Positions 35,030-43,758 are shown, counted from the first letter of the stretch. The stretch is DNA of 64,000 nt from an uncultured Eubacteriales bacterium (GCA_949747515.1 CATKFO010000051.1:1-64000); one strand, 5' to 3'. Notes: generated from the letters alone by a model not told the origin. Made by a program: numbers and translations.

Positions 35030-37219
35030 ATGAAGAGAAAGTTCTCAAGGGCAATGGTGTTGTTTTTATCAGCCGCTATGCTGGCAACACAGCTCATTGC
35101 GCCGATCTCTGCCGTCGGGGACGGCGGCGAGAGTAATGAAAATCACGTATGTGTAAAGGGTGAATTTGTAAGACATATTGATCCTACATGTACGGACTGG
35201 GGTTATGACGTCAGAAAATGCGAAAGCTGTGGCGAAGAGTTTGCTCCCAGAGATTCATATGTTAATCCGCTTGGCCATGACATGGCAAAACAAAACGCTA
35301 AGGCCCCTACCTGTACGGAAGAAGGCTGGAACGAGCATATGGCATGTACGAGATGCGATTATACGGAAGGAAAGGAAATAAAATCGGCGGCTGGTCACAA
35401 GTATATAGAGATCGGCAGAGTTGAATCCGGTTGTTTAACCGGCAACGGTCATATCGATTACAAATGCTCCGTATGCGGACATGAAAAACAAGAAGAGCTC
35501 AAGCCCGCCGGACATGATTATTCCGCTCCCAAAACCGTTAAAGAAGCTACGTGCACTAATGCCAAAGTAGTAGAGTATACCTGTAAAAAATGCGGTTATA
35601 AAGTTACGGAGACTGTCGGCGAGCCTTTGGCGCATAAACCGGGCGACGCGGTAAAAGTAGGAAAAACCGTGGCCGCAACATGCGAAAAAGCCGCATACGA
35701 CGTTTATGTTACAAAGTGTAAGGATTGCGGAACTGAGTTAAAGACTGAGAACAGGGACGTAGCCGGCAGCAAGCCTTTAGGGCATAAAGAAGTCGTTTGC
35801 CCCGAGGTCAAACCGACTTGTTTAACTCCCGGTCTTACAGGCGGTTCAAAATGCGAGAGATGCGATAAGGTATTTGAAGAGCAGAAAAAAGTATTTGACG
35901 CTCCGTACGATCCTTTGGCAGAGTCGCACAAGACTCCCGTAATCACAATAACTAAACAAGACGCGACCTGCACGGAAAAAGGACATACATACCAAATGGA
36001 GTGCGAAACTTGCGGCGAAGTATTGATCCATTCTGAAGAGATCCCCGCATTGGGTCACGTTGAGGGCGAAGTAAAAGTCGTTGCTCCGAGCTGCGGAGCG
36101 GACGGTCATACGGATCATTATTGCTCGCGCTGCGAGAAGCTCTATCTGACTGATAATATAATTAAAGCTCCGGCGAAGGCCCACGAATTTGTCGCTACCG
36201 GAACAGTCGCTCCCACCTGCGAGAACGACGGATATACGTTTAAGGAATGCAAGTGGTGCCACGCCCAAGAGGACAAGGAGATTCTCCCCGCTCTCGGACA
36301 TAAGTCTGTAACTGACAAGGCGATTGCTCCTACCTGCACCAAGGACGGTCTTACCGAGGGCGCGCACTGCTCGGTTTGCAACAAGGTTCTTATAAAACAG
36401 GAGGTCGTAAAGGCCACGGGTCATCCCGAGGACAAAGTCACGATTCTTCCCGCAGTAAAGCCTACCGTAGATAAAACCGGACTTACCGAAGGCAGGCATT
36501 GCAACGTATGCGACACTACCTTTGTTAAGCAAGAAGTTATCGGAAAGACAGAGCAGCTCGCATTTACTTATGAGGCTAAAGGCGTTAACGGAAGCAAAGA
36601 AGCCGTAAATTCCGGATATATAACGTTTAACGTCTATATGAATGTAAAGACCGACGTCGCAAGACTTTGGGGCTCTGATATTGACATTCAATATAATAAG
36701 TCTTTAGAGCTTATCGACGTTACATTTGGCGAAAATCTCTTCAATCAGAAAATGCATACGGAATTTGCCGTCGCAAACAAAGACGTTAAAGACGTTCCTT
36801 ATCGCAGCGTCAAGATATCTCAGGATATGGGACTCAACGGCGCCAAAGAGTTTAAAAAGGGCGAATACTTATTTGCAACTCTTACGTTTAAGGTCGCAAA
36901 AGATCTTACCGGCACTACCGCTTTGACAATTAATCTCAATTCTTGCGATGTAGCGCATGACTTCGATACCCTTAAGAATTATATTGAAGTCGACTTTGGA
37001 GCCGGAGCTCAGATCGACGTCCGTAGACTCGGAGATGCAAACGGCAATGGCAAAATTGATTCTACCGACGCTATGCTGCTTTCACAGTGGCTTGCAACCG
37101 CAGACCTTGACGATTATAATCCAATCTACGATATGGATAAGAACGGCGTGGTCGACGGCGACGATTTGGCGCTTATTCGCGGCGCGGTAGTCAGAAACGA
37201 TGCTTATTTGGATATTTAA
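35030..37219 (+). CDS. Secreted Cys-pair-repeat protein with cohesin-like and dockerin domains
   Basis: A 729-residue exported protein. A signal peptide (residues 1-28, ending ISA) is followed by about eleven degenerate repeats (40-505) of the type PTCT.xG...C..C...GH; the last lacks its first Cys. Next comes a cohesin-like beta domain (about 509-666), then a C-terminal type I dockerin with two calcium loops, DANGNGKIDSTD (669-680) and DMDKNGVVDGDD (701-712). Dockerins bind cohesins, so this protein could dock onto the cohesin-like domain of the next gene's product or onto itself. The four-Cys repeats may bind metal or form disulfides. AGGAGG lies before the ATG. It is first in a two-gene operon downstream of the putative invertible promoter. 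Confidence 0.88.
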   Translation: MKRKFSRAMVLFLSAAMLATQLIAPISAVGDGGESNENHVCVKGEFVRHIDPTCTDWGYDVRKCESCGEEFAPRDSYVNPLGHDMAKQNAKAPTCTEEGWNEHMACTRCDYTEGKEIKSAAGHKYIEIGRVESGCLTGNGHIDYKCSVCGHEKQEELKPAGHDYSAPKTVKEATCTNAKVVEYTCKKCGYKVTETVGEPLAHKPGDAVKVGKTVAATCEKAAYDVYVTKCKDCGTELKTENRDVAGSKPLGHKEVVCPEVKPTCLTPGLTGGSKCERCDKVFEEQKKVFDAPYDPLAESHKTPVITITKQDATCTEKGHTYQMECETCGEVLIHSEEIPALGHVEGEVKVVAPSCGADGHTDHYCSRCEKLYLTDNIIKAPAKAHEFVATGTVAPTCENDGYTFKECKWCHAQEDKEILPALGHKSVTDKAIAPTCTKDGLTEGAHCSVCNKVLIKQEVVKATGHPEDKVTILPAVKPTVDKTGLTEGRHCNVCDTTFVKQEVIGKTEQLAFTYEAKGVNGSKEAVNSGYITFNVYMNVKTDVARLWGSDIDIQYNKSLELIDVTFGENLFNQKMHTEFAVANKDVKDVPYRSVKISQDMGLNGAKEFKKGEYLFATLTFKVAKDLTGTTALTINLNSCDVAHDFDTLKNYIEVDFGAGAQIDVRRLGDANGNGKIDSTDAMLLSQWLATADLDDYNPIYDMDKNGVVDGDDLALIRGAVVRNDAYLDI

Positions 37220-37235
37220 AACGGAGGTATAAGAG

Positions 37236-38972
37236 ATGCAGCTTAAAAGAATCTCAGCGATCCTTTTGGTTGTTGCTCTGATCTTCTCAGTTACGTCGAT
37301 ATTCGTCGGAGCTGAAGCGGTTGAAGCCGTTGAATCCGTTGAAGTGGGAGTGGAGGCTGAAACCGCCGCTCCCGTTTCTTCATCACCGAAAATTTTCAAT
37401 GGAAGCGATGAAGTTTCAGTAAAGATCAGAGTAAACCAAAATACAGGAGTTACTTTTTTAAGGTTTGTAATTTATTTTAATTCTGAAGCTTTGGAATATG
37501 TCGATTACAAATCTGATAATTTATTCAATTCCCAGACTGAGTCTATTCAAGTCAGAAACGGATATCTTATTTACTTTTTGAATCTTGATAGCGACGTTTC
37601 CGAGGCGAAGGGCGATTTGATGTCTATAAACTTCAAAGCAAAACCCGGCTATTGCGGAGATGTTGAAATCTATACCGAACTCGCAAATAAGAGCGATGCA
37701 AACTGCGCGAAATATCACTCGTCGGCGAAAAACACTTATGTCCCTTTCACCGCCGGCAAGGATTCCTTTGAGGTTCATTCTGTCGACGTGTCCAAAGGCG
37801 TTGTAACGGCTCCTACGTGTACGGAGAACGGATTTACAACATATGAGTGTTCAAACTGCAAGGAAAAGCTAATCGGAAATACAGTCGATAAGCTCGGTCA
37901 TGTTAACGCCAAACCAGTAGAAGAAAATCGTATTAATTCTACTTGCGCTGAAAAGGGCTCGTATGACAGCGTTGTCTACTGTGAAAGATGCAATACGGAG
38001 CTTTCAAGAAATAGCGTTTCTATTGACGCATTGGGTCACACAGAAGTAGTAGACGCGGCTAAGGCTCCTACCTGCACGGAAACCGGACTTACCGAAGGCA
38101 AACACTGCTCTGTTTGTAACGAAGTCACTGTAAAGCAGGAAATTGTAGAAGCTACAGGTCACACAGAAGTAATAGACGCGGCTAAAGCTCCTACCTGCAC
38201 GGAAACCGGACTTACTGAAGGCAAGCGCTGTTCTGTTTGCAACGAAGTGATCAAAGCGCAGGAAACGGTTCCCGCTCTCGGACACGCCCTAGGCGAGTGG
38301 GTCGTGGTAGCGCCTACATGCAAGGCTGCCGGAAGCCGTTATCGCACATGCGCGGTATGCAATGAGAAATGCGACGTTAAAGAGCTTTCTAAGCTTGATG
38401 ATTCGTCTAAACGGTATTCCGACGTTTTCAGCGACGCCTGGTATAAGAACGCCGTAGACTATGTATCGACAAAGGGTCTTATGAACGGTATGAGCGCGGA
38501 TACATTTATGCCGGATACCACAATGACTAGGGCTATGCTTGTAACGGTCCTTTACAGAATGGAAGGAACGCCGAAAGTCGAAGGCGGAAATCCGTTTGAC
38601 GACGTAAAGGGAGGCGAATGGTATAGCGGCGCCATCACATGGGCTGCCGCAAACGGCATTGTCAACGGAACAAGCGCTAACTCGTTTGCGCCGATGGATG
38701 AGATCACGCGCGAGCAGATGGCTGCGATCCTATACAGATATGCCGGAGAATATAAGAAGTATGACGTATCGGCGAGAGCAGATTTAACGTCGTTCCCGGA
38801 TTACAAGGAAGTAAGCGACTATGCTAAGGACGCTTTTGCATGGGCAAGTTCCGAAGGACTCGTCAACGGAAGCGACGTCGGAGGGAAAGTTATACTTGAC
38901 GCCAGAGGCAACGCAACGCGCGCTCAGGTTGCGACGATCCTTATGAGATTTGACCTGAAGTTTTTTAAGTAA
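37236..38972 (+). CDS. Surface-anchored cohesin-like protein with SLH domains
   Basis: A 578-residue exported protein. Signal peptide (about 1-26), then a cohesin-like domain (about 52-175: EVSVKIRVNQNTGVTFLRF, YFNSEALEYV), five Cys-pair repeats (190-385) like those of the upstream protein, and three SLH domains (about 394-440, 453-503, 517-573) with FSDAWYKNAVDYV and TRAQVATILMRF signatures. SLH domains attach proteins to pyruvylated wall polymers. The layout is that of an anchoring scaffoldin: cohesin outward, SLH in the wall. GGAGG lies before the ATG, 16 bases after the upstream stop. No catalytic domain is seen in either protein. Confidence 0.9.
   Translation: MQLKRISAILLVVALIFSVTSIFVGAEAVEAVESVEVGVEAETAAPVSSSPKIFNGSDEVSVKIRVNQNTGVTFLRFVIYFNSEALEYVDYKSDNLFNSQTESIQVRNGYLIYFLNLDSDVSEAKGDLMSINFKAKPGYCGDVEIYTELANKSDANCAKYHSSAKNTYVPFTAGKDSFEVHSVDVSKGVVTAPTCTENGFTTYECSNCKEKLIGNTVDKLGHVNAKPVEENRINSTCAEKGSYDSVVYCERCNTELSRNSVSIDALGHTEVVDAAKAPTCTETGLTEGKHCSVCNEVTVKQEIVEATGHTEVIDAAKAPTCTETGLTEGKRCSVCNEVIKAQETVPALGHALGEWVVVAPTCKAAGSRYRTCAVCNEKCDVKELSKLDDSSKRYSDVFSDAWYKNAVDYVSTKGLMNGMSADTFMPDTTMTRAMLVTVLYRMEGTPKVEGGNPFDDVKGGEWYSGAITWAAANGIVNGTSANSFAPMDEITREQMAAILYRYAGEYKKYDVSARADLTSFPDYKEVSDYAKDAFAWASSEGLVNGSDVGGKVILDARGNATRAQVATILMRFDLKFFK
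38034..38279 (+). repeat. 123-bp tandem duplication inside the SLH-protein gene
   Basis: Units 38034-38156 and 38157-38279 are nearly identical over most of their length (both contain GCTCCTACCTGCACGGAAAC) and each codes one 41-residue Cys-pair repeat (APTCTETGLTEGK.CSVCNE). The high DNA identity marks a recent in-frame duplication, whereas the other repeats of the two genes have diverged. Confidence 0.85.
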
Positions 38973-38977
38973 ATATA

Positions 38978-39027
38978 ATTATGGGCCGTATCAGTTTAGC
39001 GCTTTGATACGGCCCATAATAATTTTT
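38978..39027 (+). terminator. Strong terminator of the surface-protein operon
   Basis: ATTATGGGCCGTATCA (38978-38993) pairs perfectly with TGATACGGCCCATAAT (39005-39020), then AATTTTT. Confidence 0.92.
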
Positions 39028-39029
39028 AG

Positions 39030-39116
39030 GAGAGTAAGCAGATTCCCATTGTAGAAGTATTGAATTTGCGCGATAGTAACGGTACGAAATTTATCGAAAT
39101 TTTCATGAATCCATAG
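39030..39116 (+). pseudogene. Remnant of a second serine recombinase (C-terminal HTH)
   Basis: A 28-codon open stretch directly after the terminator reads KQIPIVEVLNL, then a degenerate tail, ending at TAG 39116. It parallels [20 protein letters not shown] of the intact recombinase, including an identical CAGATTCCCATTG block at the DNA level. No start codon or catalytic domain is present. Short, so homology by chance is possible, but the shared block argues against it. Confidence 0.5.
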
Positions 39117-39437
39117 AACGCAATAAGAGATAAGCGATAACAAAAGGCTTTCCGTAATTTTAGACGGTTTATTTTGCGGTTGTTTTTACAGAAAAAGCGT
39201 CGTCATTTTTCAAAGCGACATTTCCTAATAATCTGGGGCATGCTTTGTCATAATGGCGTAAGGCGTCATACTGCGCAAATTTTTGAAGATTTGGCATTAA
39301 TAATCATGAGTATATTAATCGAAAGAGCAGACGGGACGAAGCGGAAGAAAAAGATATCTTTGACGTCAAACGTATTTTCCCTCCGAGCCGTCATTTAATA
39401 TATAACTTACGAATAATAATATTATTTATTTTAAAAT
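39117..39437. other. Intergenic stretch after the recombinase remnant
   Basis: 321 bases without a convincing gene. A 74-codon rightward frame at 39174-39398 lacks a ribosome binding site and family resemblance. It could be further decayed sequence of the mobile unit. Confidence 0.45.
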
Positions 39438-39464
39438 GAAAAACGACGGCCTAAACCGTCGTTT
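39438..39464 (-). terminator. Terminator of tRNA-Ser(GGA)
   Basis: AAACGACGG (about 39441-39449) pairs with CCGTCGTTT (39456-39464). Leftward it ends in TTTTTCATTTT, just past the tRNA 3' end. Confidence 0.8.
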
Positions 39465-39470
39465 ATTAAG

Positions 39471-39559
39471 CGGAAAGGGAGGGATTCGAACCCTCGGTTG
39501 GGTATTAGCCAACACACGATTTCCAGTCGTGCGCCTTAGACCAGCTCAGCCACCTTTCC
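39471..39559 (-). tRNA. tRNA-Ser (GGA)
   Basis: An 89-base class II tRNA: acceptor GGAAAGG/CCTTTCC, anticodon loop CTGGAAA (anticodon GGA), long variable arm with TTGGCTAATACCCAA, T-loop GTTCGAAT, discriminator G. Confidence 0.95.
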
Positions 39560-39614
39560 ACATACGCTTATTCTCTCTTCGCTTCGTGCGTATGCTCTCG
39601 AAGAGCCGTATATC

Positions 39615-39643
39615 AGTATACCACATGTATAATAAAAATGCAA
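39615..39643 (-). promoter_or_regulatory. Promoter of tRNA-Ser(GGA)
   Basis: Minus strand TTGCAT (complement of 39638-39643), 17 bases, TATACT (complement of 39615-39620). Confidence 0.7.
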
Positions 39644-39723
39644 GGGCTTTTTTCTCGTTTTAATTATTTTCTTTTTATTTTTCGTTCTTTTTTTCTATTA
39701 GGCCTGCAATTTGTATAATTTGA

Positions 39724-39752
39724 TTGCAAAAAGAATCTGTTTGAGGTATAAT
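39724..39752 (+). promoter_or_regulatory. Promoter of the mreC operon
   Basis: TTGCAA (39724-39729), 17 bases, TATAAT (39747-39752), 75 bases before the mreC ATG. Confidence 0.75.
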
Positions 39753-39827
39753 GAAAAATACGGTTCCGAATCGGGCCGACCACTGATTATATAAAATGGC
39801 AAAATACGTTTTTCATACGGAGATCCA

Positions 39828-40658
39828 ATGAAAAAACATTTTAGATCAAAATTTTTCTATATTATTTCCGCCCTTACCTTAGCGGCCGTTATTTTTCCCA
39901 CGGTTCTTATTTCCATGGGGCATACGGACATATTTCGTTCCGCTGTGAACACATTATTCACTCCTCTTAAAAAGCTGTCTCTGCACGCCGTCGACGCGAT
40001 CGACGGATACGCTTCTTATTTTACCGAGTTTGATAAGCTTGAAGAGGAAAACGATCGCTTAAAAGAGGAGCTTACAGCTTTGCGCGAAGAAGTTCACCGA
40101 TCGAAGCAGCTTGAAGAAAAATATGAATGGCTCAGCGAATATCTTGAACTAAAGATGCAGAATCCTCAGTACAAAATGAAAAACGCTATGGTTTGCGGCA
40201 GAGAGAGCGGCAACTACGGATCCGTATTCATGCTTGACGTAGGCTCTTCCTCAGGCGTGGCCGCGGGAATGCCGGTAGTTACCGGAGACGGAGTTCTCGG
40301 GTATATTTCGGAGACCGGAGTCAACTGGGCTAAAGCGGTTTCGCTCACGGAATCTTCTTCGTCCATCGGAGCCTACGACGAACGCTCCGGCGCTCTCGGT
40401 ATACTTAAAGGAGATTATAAACTATCGGCGGAAGGAAAATGTCTGCTGACGTATATTGAAGAAGGCTCAGACATTAAAGAAGGAGACCGCATACTTACCG
40501 GGGGGTACGGCAGTATATATCCGCGCGGCCTAATAATAGGATACGTAACGGAAATTAAAACCGACCCGTACAGTCGCAGTATAACCGCCGTAGTAAGCTC
40601 TTCCGCGGAAAGTCGAAGAATTTCTCAGGTGATGGTGATAACGGATTATGAGAGCTGA
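39828..40658 (+). CDS. mreC: Rod-shape-determining protein MreC
   Basis: A 276-residue elongasome component. One N-terminal transmembrane helix (about 10-30), a coiled coil (about 65-105, EFDKLEEENDRLKEELTALREEV), then the periplasmic-type beta domain with VCGRESGNYGSVFMLDVG, GMPVVTGDGVLGYI and ILTGGYGSIYPRGLIIGYV. MreC links the cell-wall synthases to MreB. GGAG precedes the ATG. It overlaps mreD by 11 bases. MreB is not next to it, unlike the usual mreBCD order; tRNA-Ser lies upstream instead. Confidence 0.95.
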   Translation: MKKHFRSKFFYIISALTLAAVIFPTVLISMGHTDIFRSAVNTLFTPLKKLSLHAVDAIDGYASYFTEFDKLEEENDRLKEELTALREEVHRSKQLEEKYEWLSEYLELKMQNPQYKMKNAMVCGRESGNYGSVFMLDVGSSSGVAAGMPVVTGDGVLGYISETGVNWAKAVSLTESSSSIGAYDERSGALGILKGDYKLSAEGKCLLTYIEEGSDIKEGDRILTGGYGSIYPRGLIIGYVTEIKTDPYSRSITAVVSSSAESRRISQVMVITDYES

Positions 40659-41325
40659 CGGAAACAACCTAAAAAGGCGCGAATCGTTAAACGGTAAAAG
40701 AAAAAGAAAATTCGGAACGGAGGCCGGCGACGCCGACAACGAGCAGAAGGTCACGTTTTTTAACAAGTTCAATATGTGGCGTCTTCGCTTTTCAGTCGAC
40801 GGAGAAATCGTGCTGAAGGCCATAGTAATAGTCCTTATGCTCGTTTTTTTCGTTCTGCTTCAAACGACTATGTTTACCCGGTTCCGTCCTTTCGGCTCAG
40901 TGCCGGATCTGATGCTTCCGTTTACCGTCGCCGTAGGAGTATTGGAACGGGAAAAGGCGGGAGCGGTAACAGGACTGATATCAGCCTTTGTCATCGAAGC
41001 GGTCGGCGGCGCTACGATAACTCTGCTTCCTCTTTTATATATGCCCGCAGGATATATATGCGGTTTGCTCACTACGTATCGTTTCAGGGATTCTTTTCCG
41101 GTGATGCTTACATATACGGGAATATCGTCGATTTTAAGAAGCGTTATTACGGTGATAGTCGCCTTACGAACAATATTCGGCATTACGTTCGTCGAGGCGA
41201 TAACGGATATCGCGTTTCCCGAGCTTATTGTAAACGTTATATTCGCCGCGATTCCTCACGTTTTAGTTCGCCTCGTTATGCGCCCGTTTCATAAGACGCG
41301 GGCGGAACGCACGGGAAGCGAATGA
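40648..41325 (+). CDS. mreD: Rod-shape-determining protein MreD
   Basis: A 225-residue membrane protein with about five to six transmembrane helices after a charged 50-residue cytoplasmic N-terminus. The pattern (hydrophobic QTTMF at the first helix, PDLMLPFTVAVGVLEREKAG, GLISAFVIEAVGG) is that of MreD, partner of MreC. The N-terminal extension is longer than in most MreD proteins (often about 165-175 residues); an internal ATG at residue 43 could be an alternative start. It is translationally coupled to mreC by overlap. Confidence 0.88.
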   Translation: MRADGNNLKRRESLNGKRKRKFGTEAGDADNEQKVTFFNKFNMWRLRFSVDGEIVLKAIVIVLMLVFFVLLQTTMFTRFRPFGSVPDLMLPFTVAVGVLEREKAGAVTGLISAFVIEAVGGATITLLPLLYMPAGYICGLLTTYRFRDSFPVMLTYTGISSILRSVITVIVALRTIFGITFVEAITDIAFPELIVNVIFAAIPHVLVRLVMRPFHKTRAERTGSE

Positions 41326-41371
41326 AAAATTATTATAAAGAGCCGAGGAAAACAAGTAAAGGATTTAACAA

Positions 41372-43012
41372 ATGAAATTACGTCTTCCCGATCAGATAAA
41401 AATATTTTCAAGCTCCGTAGGTTTTCCAGCCGAAGGCTTAACTTTTTCCGGAGGAGGTTGCTCCGCCCGGCGCGACGACGTATTCGTTTCTATGTCTATT
41501 GATAAAGACGACGAAAAATCTGGAAAAGAAAGTCTTGCTCTTATCCTTACGGCGGTCGAAAGTCCCGTTAAATATTTACGTTTGAGGTGGAATTTTTCCT
41601 CCGACGAAAAAAGAGAGAACGTTCGCATATGCGGAGACGCGTGGGAGAGGGCCTACGGCGATCTTGAGTGGCGCGGCGCGGTTCCCGAGAGAATAGCTCC
41701 TTGGTATATGCTTGTCGCAGACGGAAAAAATTCATCGAACGGCATCGGCCGCTGCGATGCTTACGGCGTGAAAACTCAGCCTTCCGCGCTTGCGTCTTGG
41801 CAGTACGATCCGTGCGGAGTAACCTTGTGGTGCGACGTCAGATGCGGAGGAGAAGGCGTGATACTCGGAGGCAGACGTCTCCGAGTATGCGATATTATAA
41901 TGGAAGAATACGACGGTATTACATCGTTTGAAGCCGGTCGGCTATTCTGCGGCCGCATGTGCTCGCGTCCGTTACGACCGCCGTCAAAAATATACGGATC
42001 GAACAACTGGTATTACGCGGTGGGGAAAAGCTCTCATGAAGAGATACTGCGAGACGCGGAGTTGATATCGTCGCTCGCGGAAGGGCTTGAAAACAGGCCG
42101 TATATGGTTATCGACGACGGGTGGCAGAAAAATCCCTGCGACGGACCGTGGGATCAAGGAGGCGAAAAGTTTCCCGATATGGCTCGTCTCGCACGGGAAA
42201 TAGAAGATCTCGGCGCTCTGCCCGGAATATGGGTGAGACTGCTCGCGGATAAGGCCGGAGAAGCAGCCGTCGGAGCGGACGCGCATCTTTCGCCGCGTCC
42301 CGATACTCTCGATCCTTCAACGGATGAAGTAATCGATTATGTAAAAGAAACGATAAGCCGTTTTGTTCAATGGGGATATAAGCTTATAAAACATGATTTT
42401 ACCGCGTTCGATATGCTTGGACGGTACGGAAACGAAATGGGAAAAGGCGTTACCGCCGGAGGATGGTCGTTTGCAGACAGGAGCCGCACTACGGCGGAGA
42501 TAACCGTTTCGTTATACCGCGCGATACTCGAAGCCGCCGGAAACGCCGTGATTATAGGATGCAATACGCTCTCGCACCTATCCGCCGGACTCGTACACCT
42601 TATGCGCGTAGGCTACGACACCAGCGGACGGTACTGGGAGCGGACGCGCGGATGCGGGGTAAACGCTTTGGCGTTTCGTATGATTCAGCATAAAACGTTT
42701 TACGATATAGACGCGGACTGTTTCAGCATAACGGGCATACTGCCGCGCAGCTTAAACGGAGAATGGCTTCGCCTGCTGGCCGACAGCGGAACGCCTCTGT
42801 TCGTGTCCGTAGATCCCGATAAGGTTACCGAGGAAGAAAAGAACGATCTGAGAGCCGCGCTCAAAAAAGGATCGATGCAAACAGAGGAGCTTATTCCTCT
42901 GGACTGGATGGATAATACGGCTCCCGAGAGATATCTGTCGGACGGCAAAGAAAAGAGATATCTTTGGTATCCGGAGACGGGAACGTTCTCCTCTATTCCT
43001 CCAGAGGAATAG
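41372..43012 (+). CDS. GH36/GH27-like glycoside hydrolase
   Basis: A 546-residue clan GH-D protein. A beta N-terminal part of about 205 residues, then GSNNWYYAVGKSS, YMVIDDGWQ, GIWVRLL, YKLIKHDFTAFD (nucleophile Asp in KHDF) and RVGYDTSGRYW (acid/base Asp). Both catalytic Asp are present, so activity is expected on an alpha-galactoside or related sugar. It is only distantly similar in sequence to the 31692-33893 enzyme. No signal peptide. It follows mreD after 46 bases, with AAAGGA before the ATG. The final residues come from a palindromic repeat (42991-43037). Confidence 0.82.
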   Translation: MKLRLPDQIKIFSSSVGFPAEGLTFSGGGCSARRDDVFVSMSIDKDDEKSGKESLALILTAVESPVKYLRLRWNFSSDEKRENVRICGDAWERAYGDLEWRGAVPERIAPWYMLVADGKNSSNGIGRCDAYGVKTQPSALASWQYDPCGVTLWCDVRCGGEGVILGGRRLRVCDIIMEEYDGITSFEAGRLFCGRMCSRPLRPPSKIYGSNNWYYAVGKSSHEEILRDAELISSLAEGLENRPYMVIDDGWQKNPCDGPWDQGGEKFPDMARLAREIEDLGALPGIWVRLLADKAGEAAVGADAHLSPRPDTLDPSTDEVIDYVKETISRFVQWGYKLIKHDFTAFDMLGRYGNEMGKGVTAGGWSFADRSRTTAEITVSLYRAILEAAGNAVIIGCNTLSHLSAGLVHLMRVGYDTSGRYWERTRGCGVNALAFRMIQHKTFYDIDADCFSITGILPRSLNGEWLRLLADSGTPLFVSVDPDKVTEEEKNDLRAALKKGSMQTEELIPLDWMDNTAPERYLSDGKEKRYLWYPETGTFSSIPPEE

Positions 43013-43037
43013 AGTTTGTTCCTCCAGAGGAATAGAG
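42991..43037 (+). repeat. Palindrome and direct duplication at the GH36-like stop codon
   Basis: CTCTATTCCTC and GAGGAATAGAG form a perfect inverted repeat with a 2-base loop (42991-43014) that contains the stop codon. The core TTCCTCCAGAGGAATAGAG is then repeated directly at 43019-43037. It may act as a weak terminator; no T-run follows. Confidence 0.8.
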
Positions 43038-43107
43038 GTAAGTCAAAAAATTATGAGACGGCCTAAACGGCGGCTTATTTGAAAACAGCGCGTGAAAGAG
43101 AGAACAC

Positions 43108-43758
43108 ATGAAAAAAGCCTTTATATTTGATATGGACGGAACGCTTATCGACTCTATGCCGATGCTTGAGAGATTGGATCGCATAATTTTTTCGGAGCTT
43201 TCAATTCCGTTTACAAAAGAAGCGGCGGACGTCGTACGATACATACCGTTCAGCGAAACCGCCAAATACATCGTCGGCAGCTTTAACGTCGGCCGAACCG
43301 TTGAGGAAGTGGAAAAAATGCTGATAGATACGGTGAAGTCCGGGTACGAGACAGTGCCGGTAAAAGACGGAGTTGTTCCGTTTCTTAAAGAGGCAAAAAA
43401 GCGCGGAATTAAAATGTGCATTGCGACGGCTACAAAAACATCCATATCTTCTCCAGTGGCGGAACGTCTCGGATTGTTTGAATACATGGACTTTCTCGTA
43501 TCTTGCGTTGAAGTAGGATCAGCTAAGGACAAACCGGACGTGTTTCTTGAGGCCGCGCGCCGCCTCGGGGTCGAGCCTTCTGAAGCGGTAGTATTTGAAG
43601 ACGGACTCCCAGGAGCCCGCAGCGCGGCTTCGGCCGGATTTACCGTAGTTGGAGTAAGCGATTCTACCGTTCCGAAATCCGACGCGGAGCAGATTCGATC
43701 CGTTTCCGATATATACGTAAGCCGACTGGACGAAGACGCGCGCGGCTTGTTTGAATGA
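43108..43758 (+). CDS. HAD-superfamily hydrolase, phosphoglucomutase/phosphatase-like
   Basis: A 216-residue HAD hydrolase. Motif I is FDMDGTLIDS (nucleophile Asp 9), motif II Thr/Ser is in CIATATK, motif III Lys is in KDKPDVF, and motif IV is VFEDGLPGARSAASAG. The helical cap between motifs I and II and the KPDVFLEAARRLGV segment fit the beta-phosphoglucomutase/phosphoglycolate phosphatase group. A sugar phosphate is a likely substrate. It sits between the glycosidase and tcdA on the same strand. Confidence 0.88.
   Translation: MKKAFIFDMDGTLIDSMPMLERLDRIIFSELSIPFTKEAADVVRYIPFSETAKYIVGSFNVGRTVEEVEKMLIDTVKSGYETVPVKDGVVPFLKEAKKRGIKMCIATATKTSISSPVAERLGLFEYMDFLVSCVEVGSAKDKPDVFLEAARRLGVEPSEAVVFEDGLPGARSAASAGFTVVGVSDSTVPKSDAEQIRSVSDIYVSRLDEDARGLFE

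Noticed and set aside
35130..36560. Cys-pair repeats as a CRISPR-like array
   Set aside because: They are coding repeats in one long frame with no constant direct repeat and spacer pattern at the DNA level.
39174..39398. 74-residue rightward frame after the recombinase remnant
   Set aside because: No ribosome binding site or family match; the region looks decayed.
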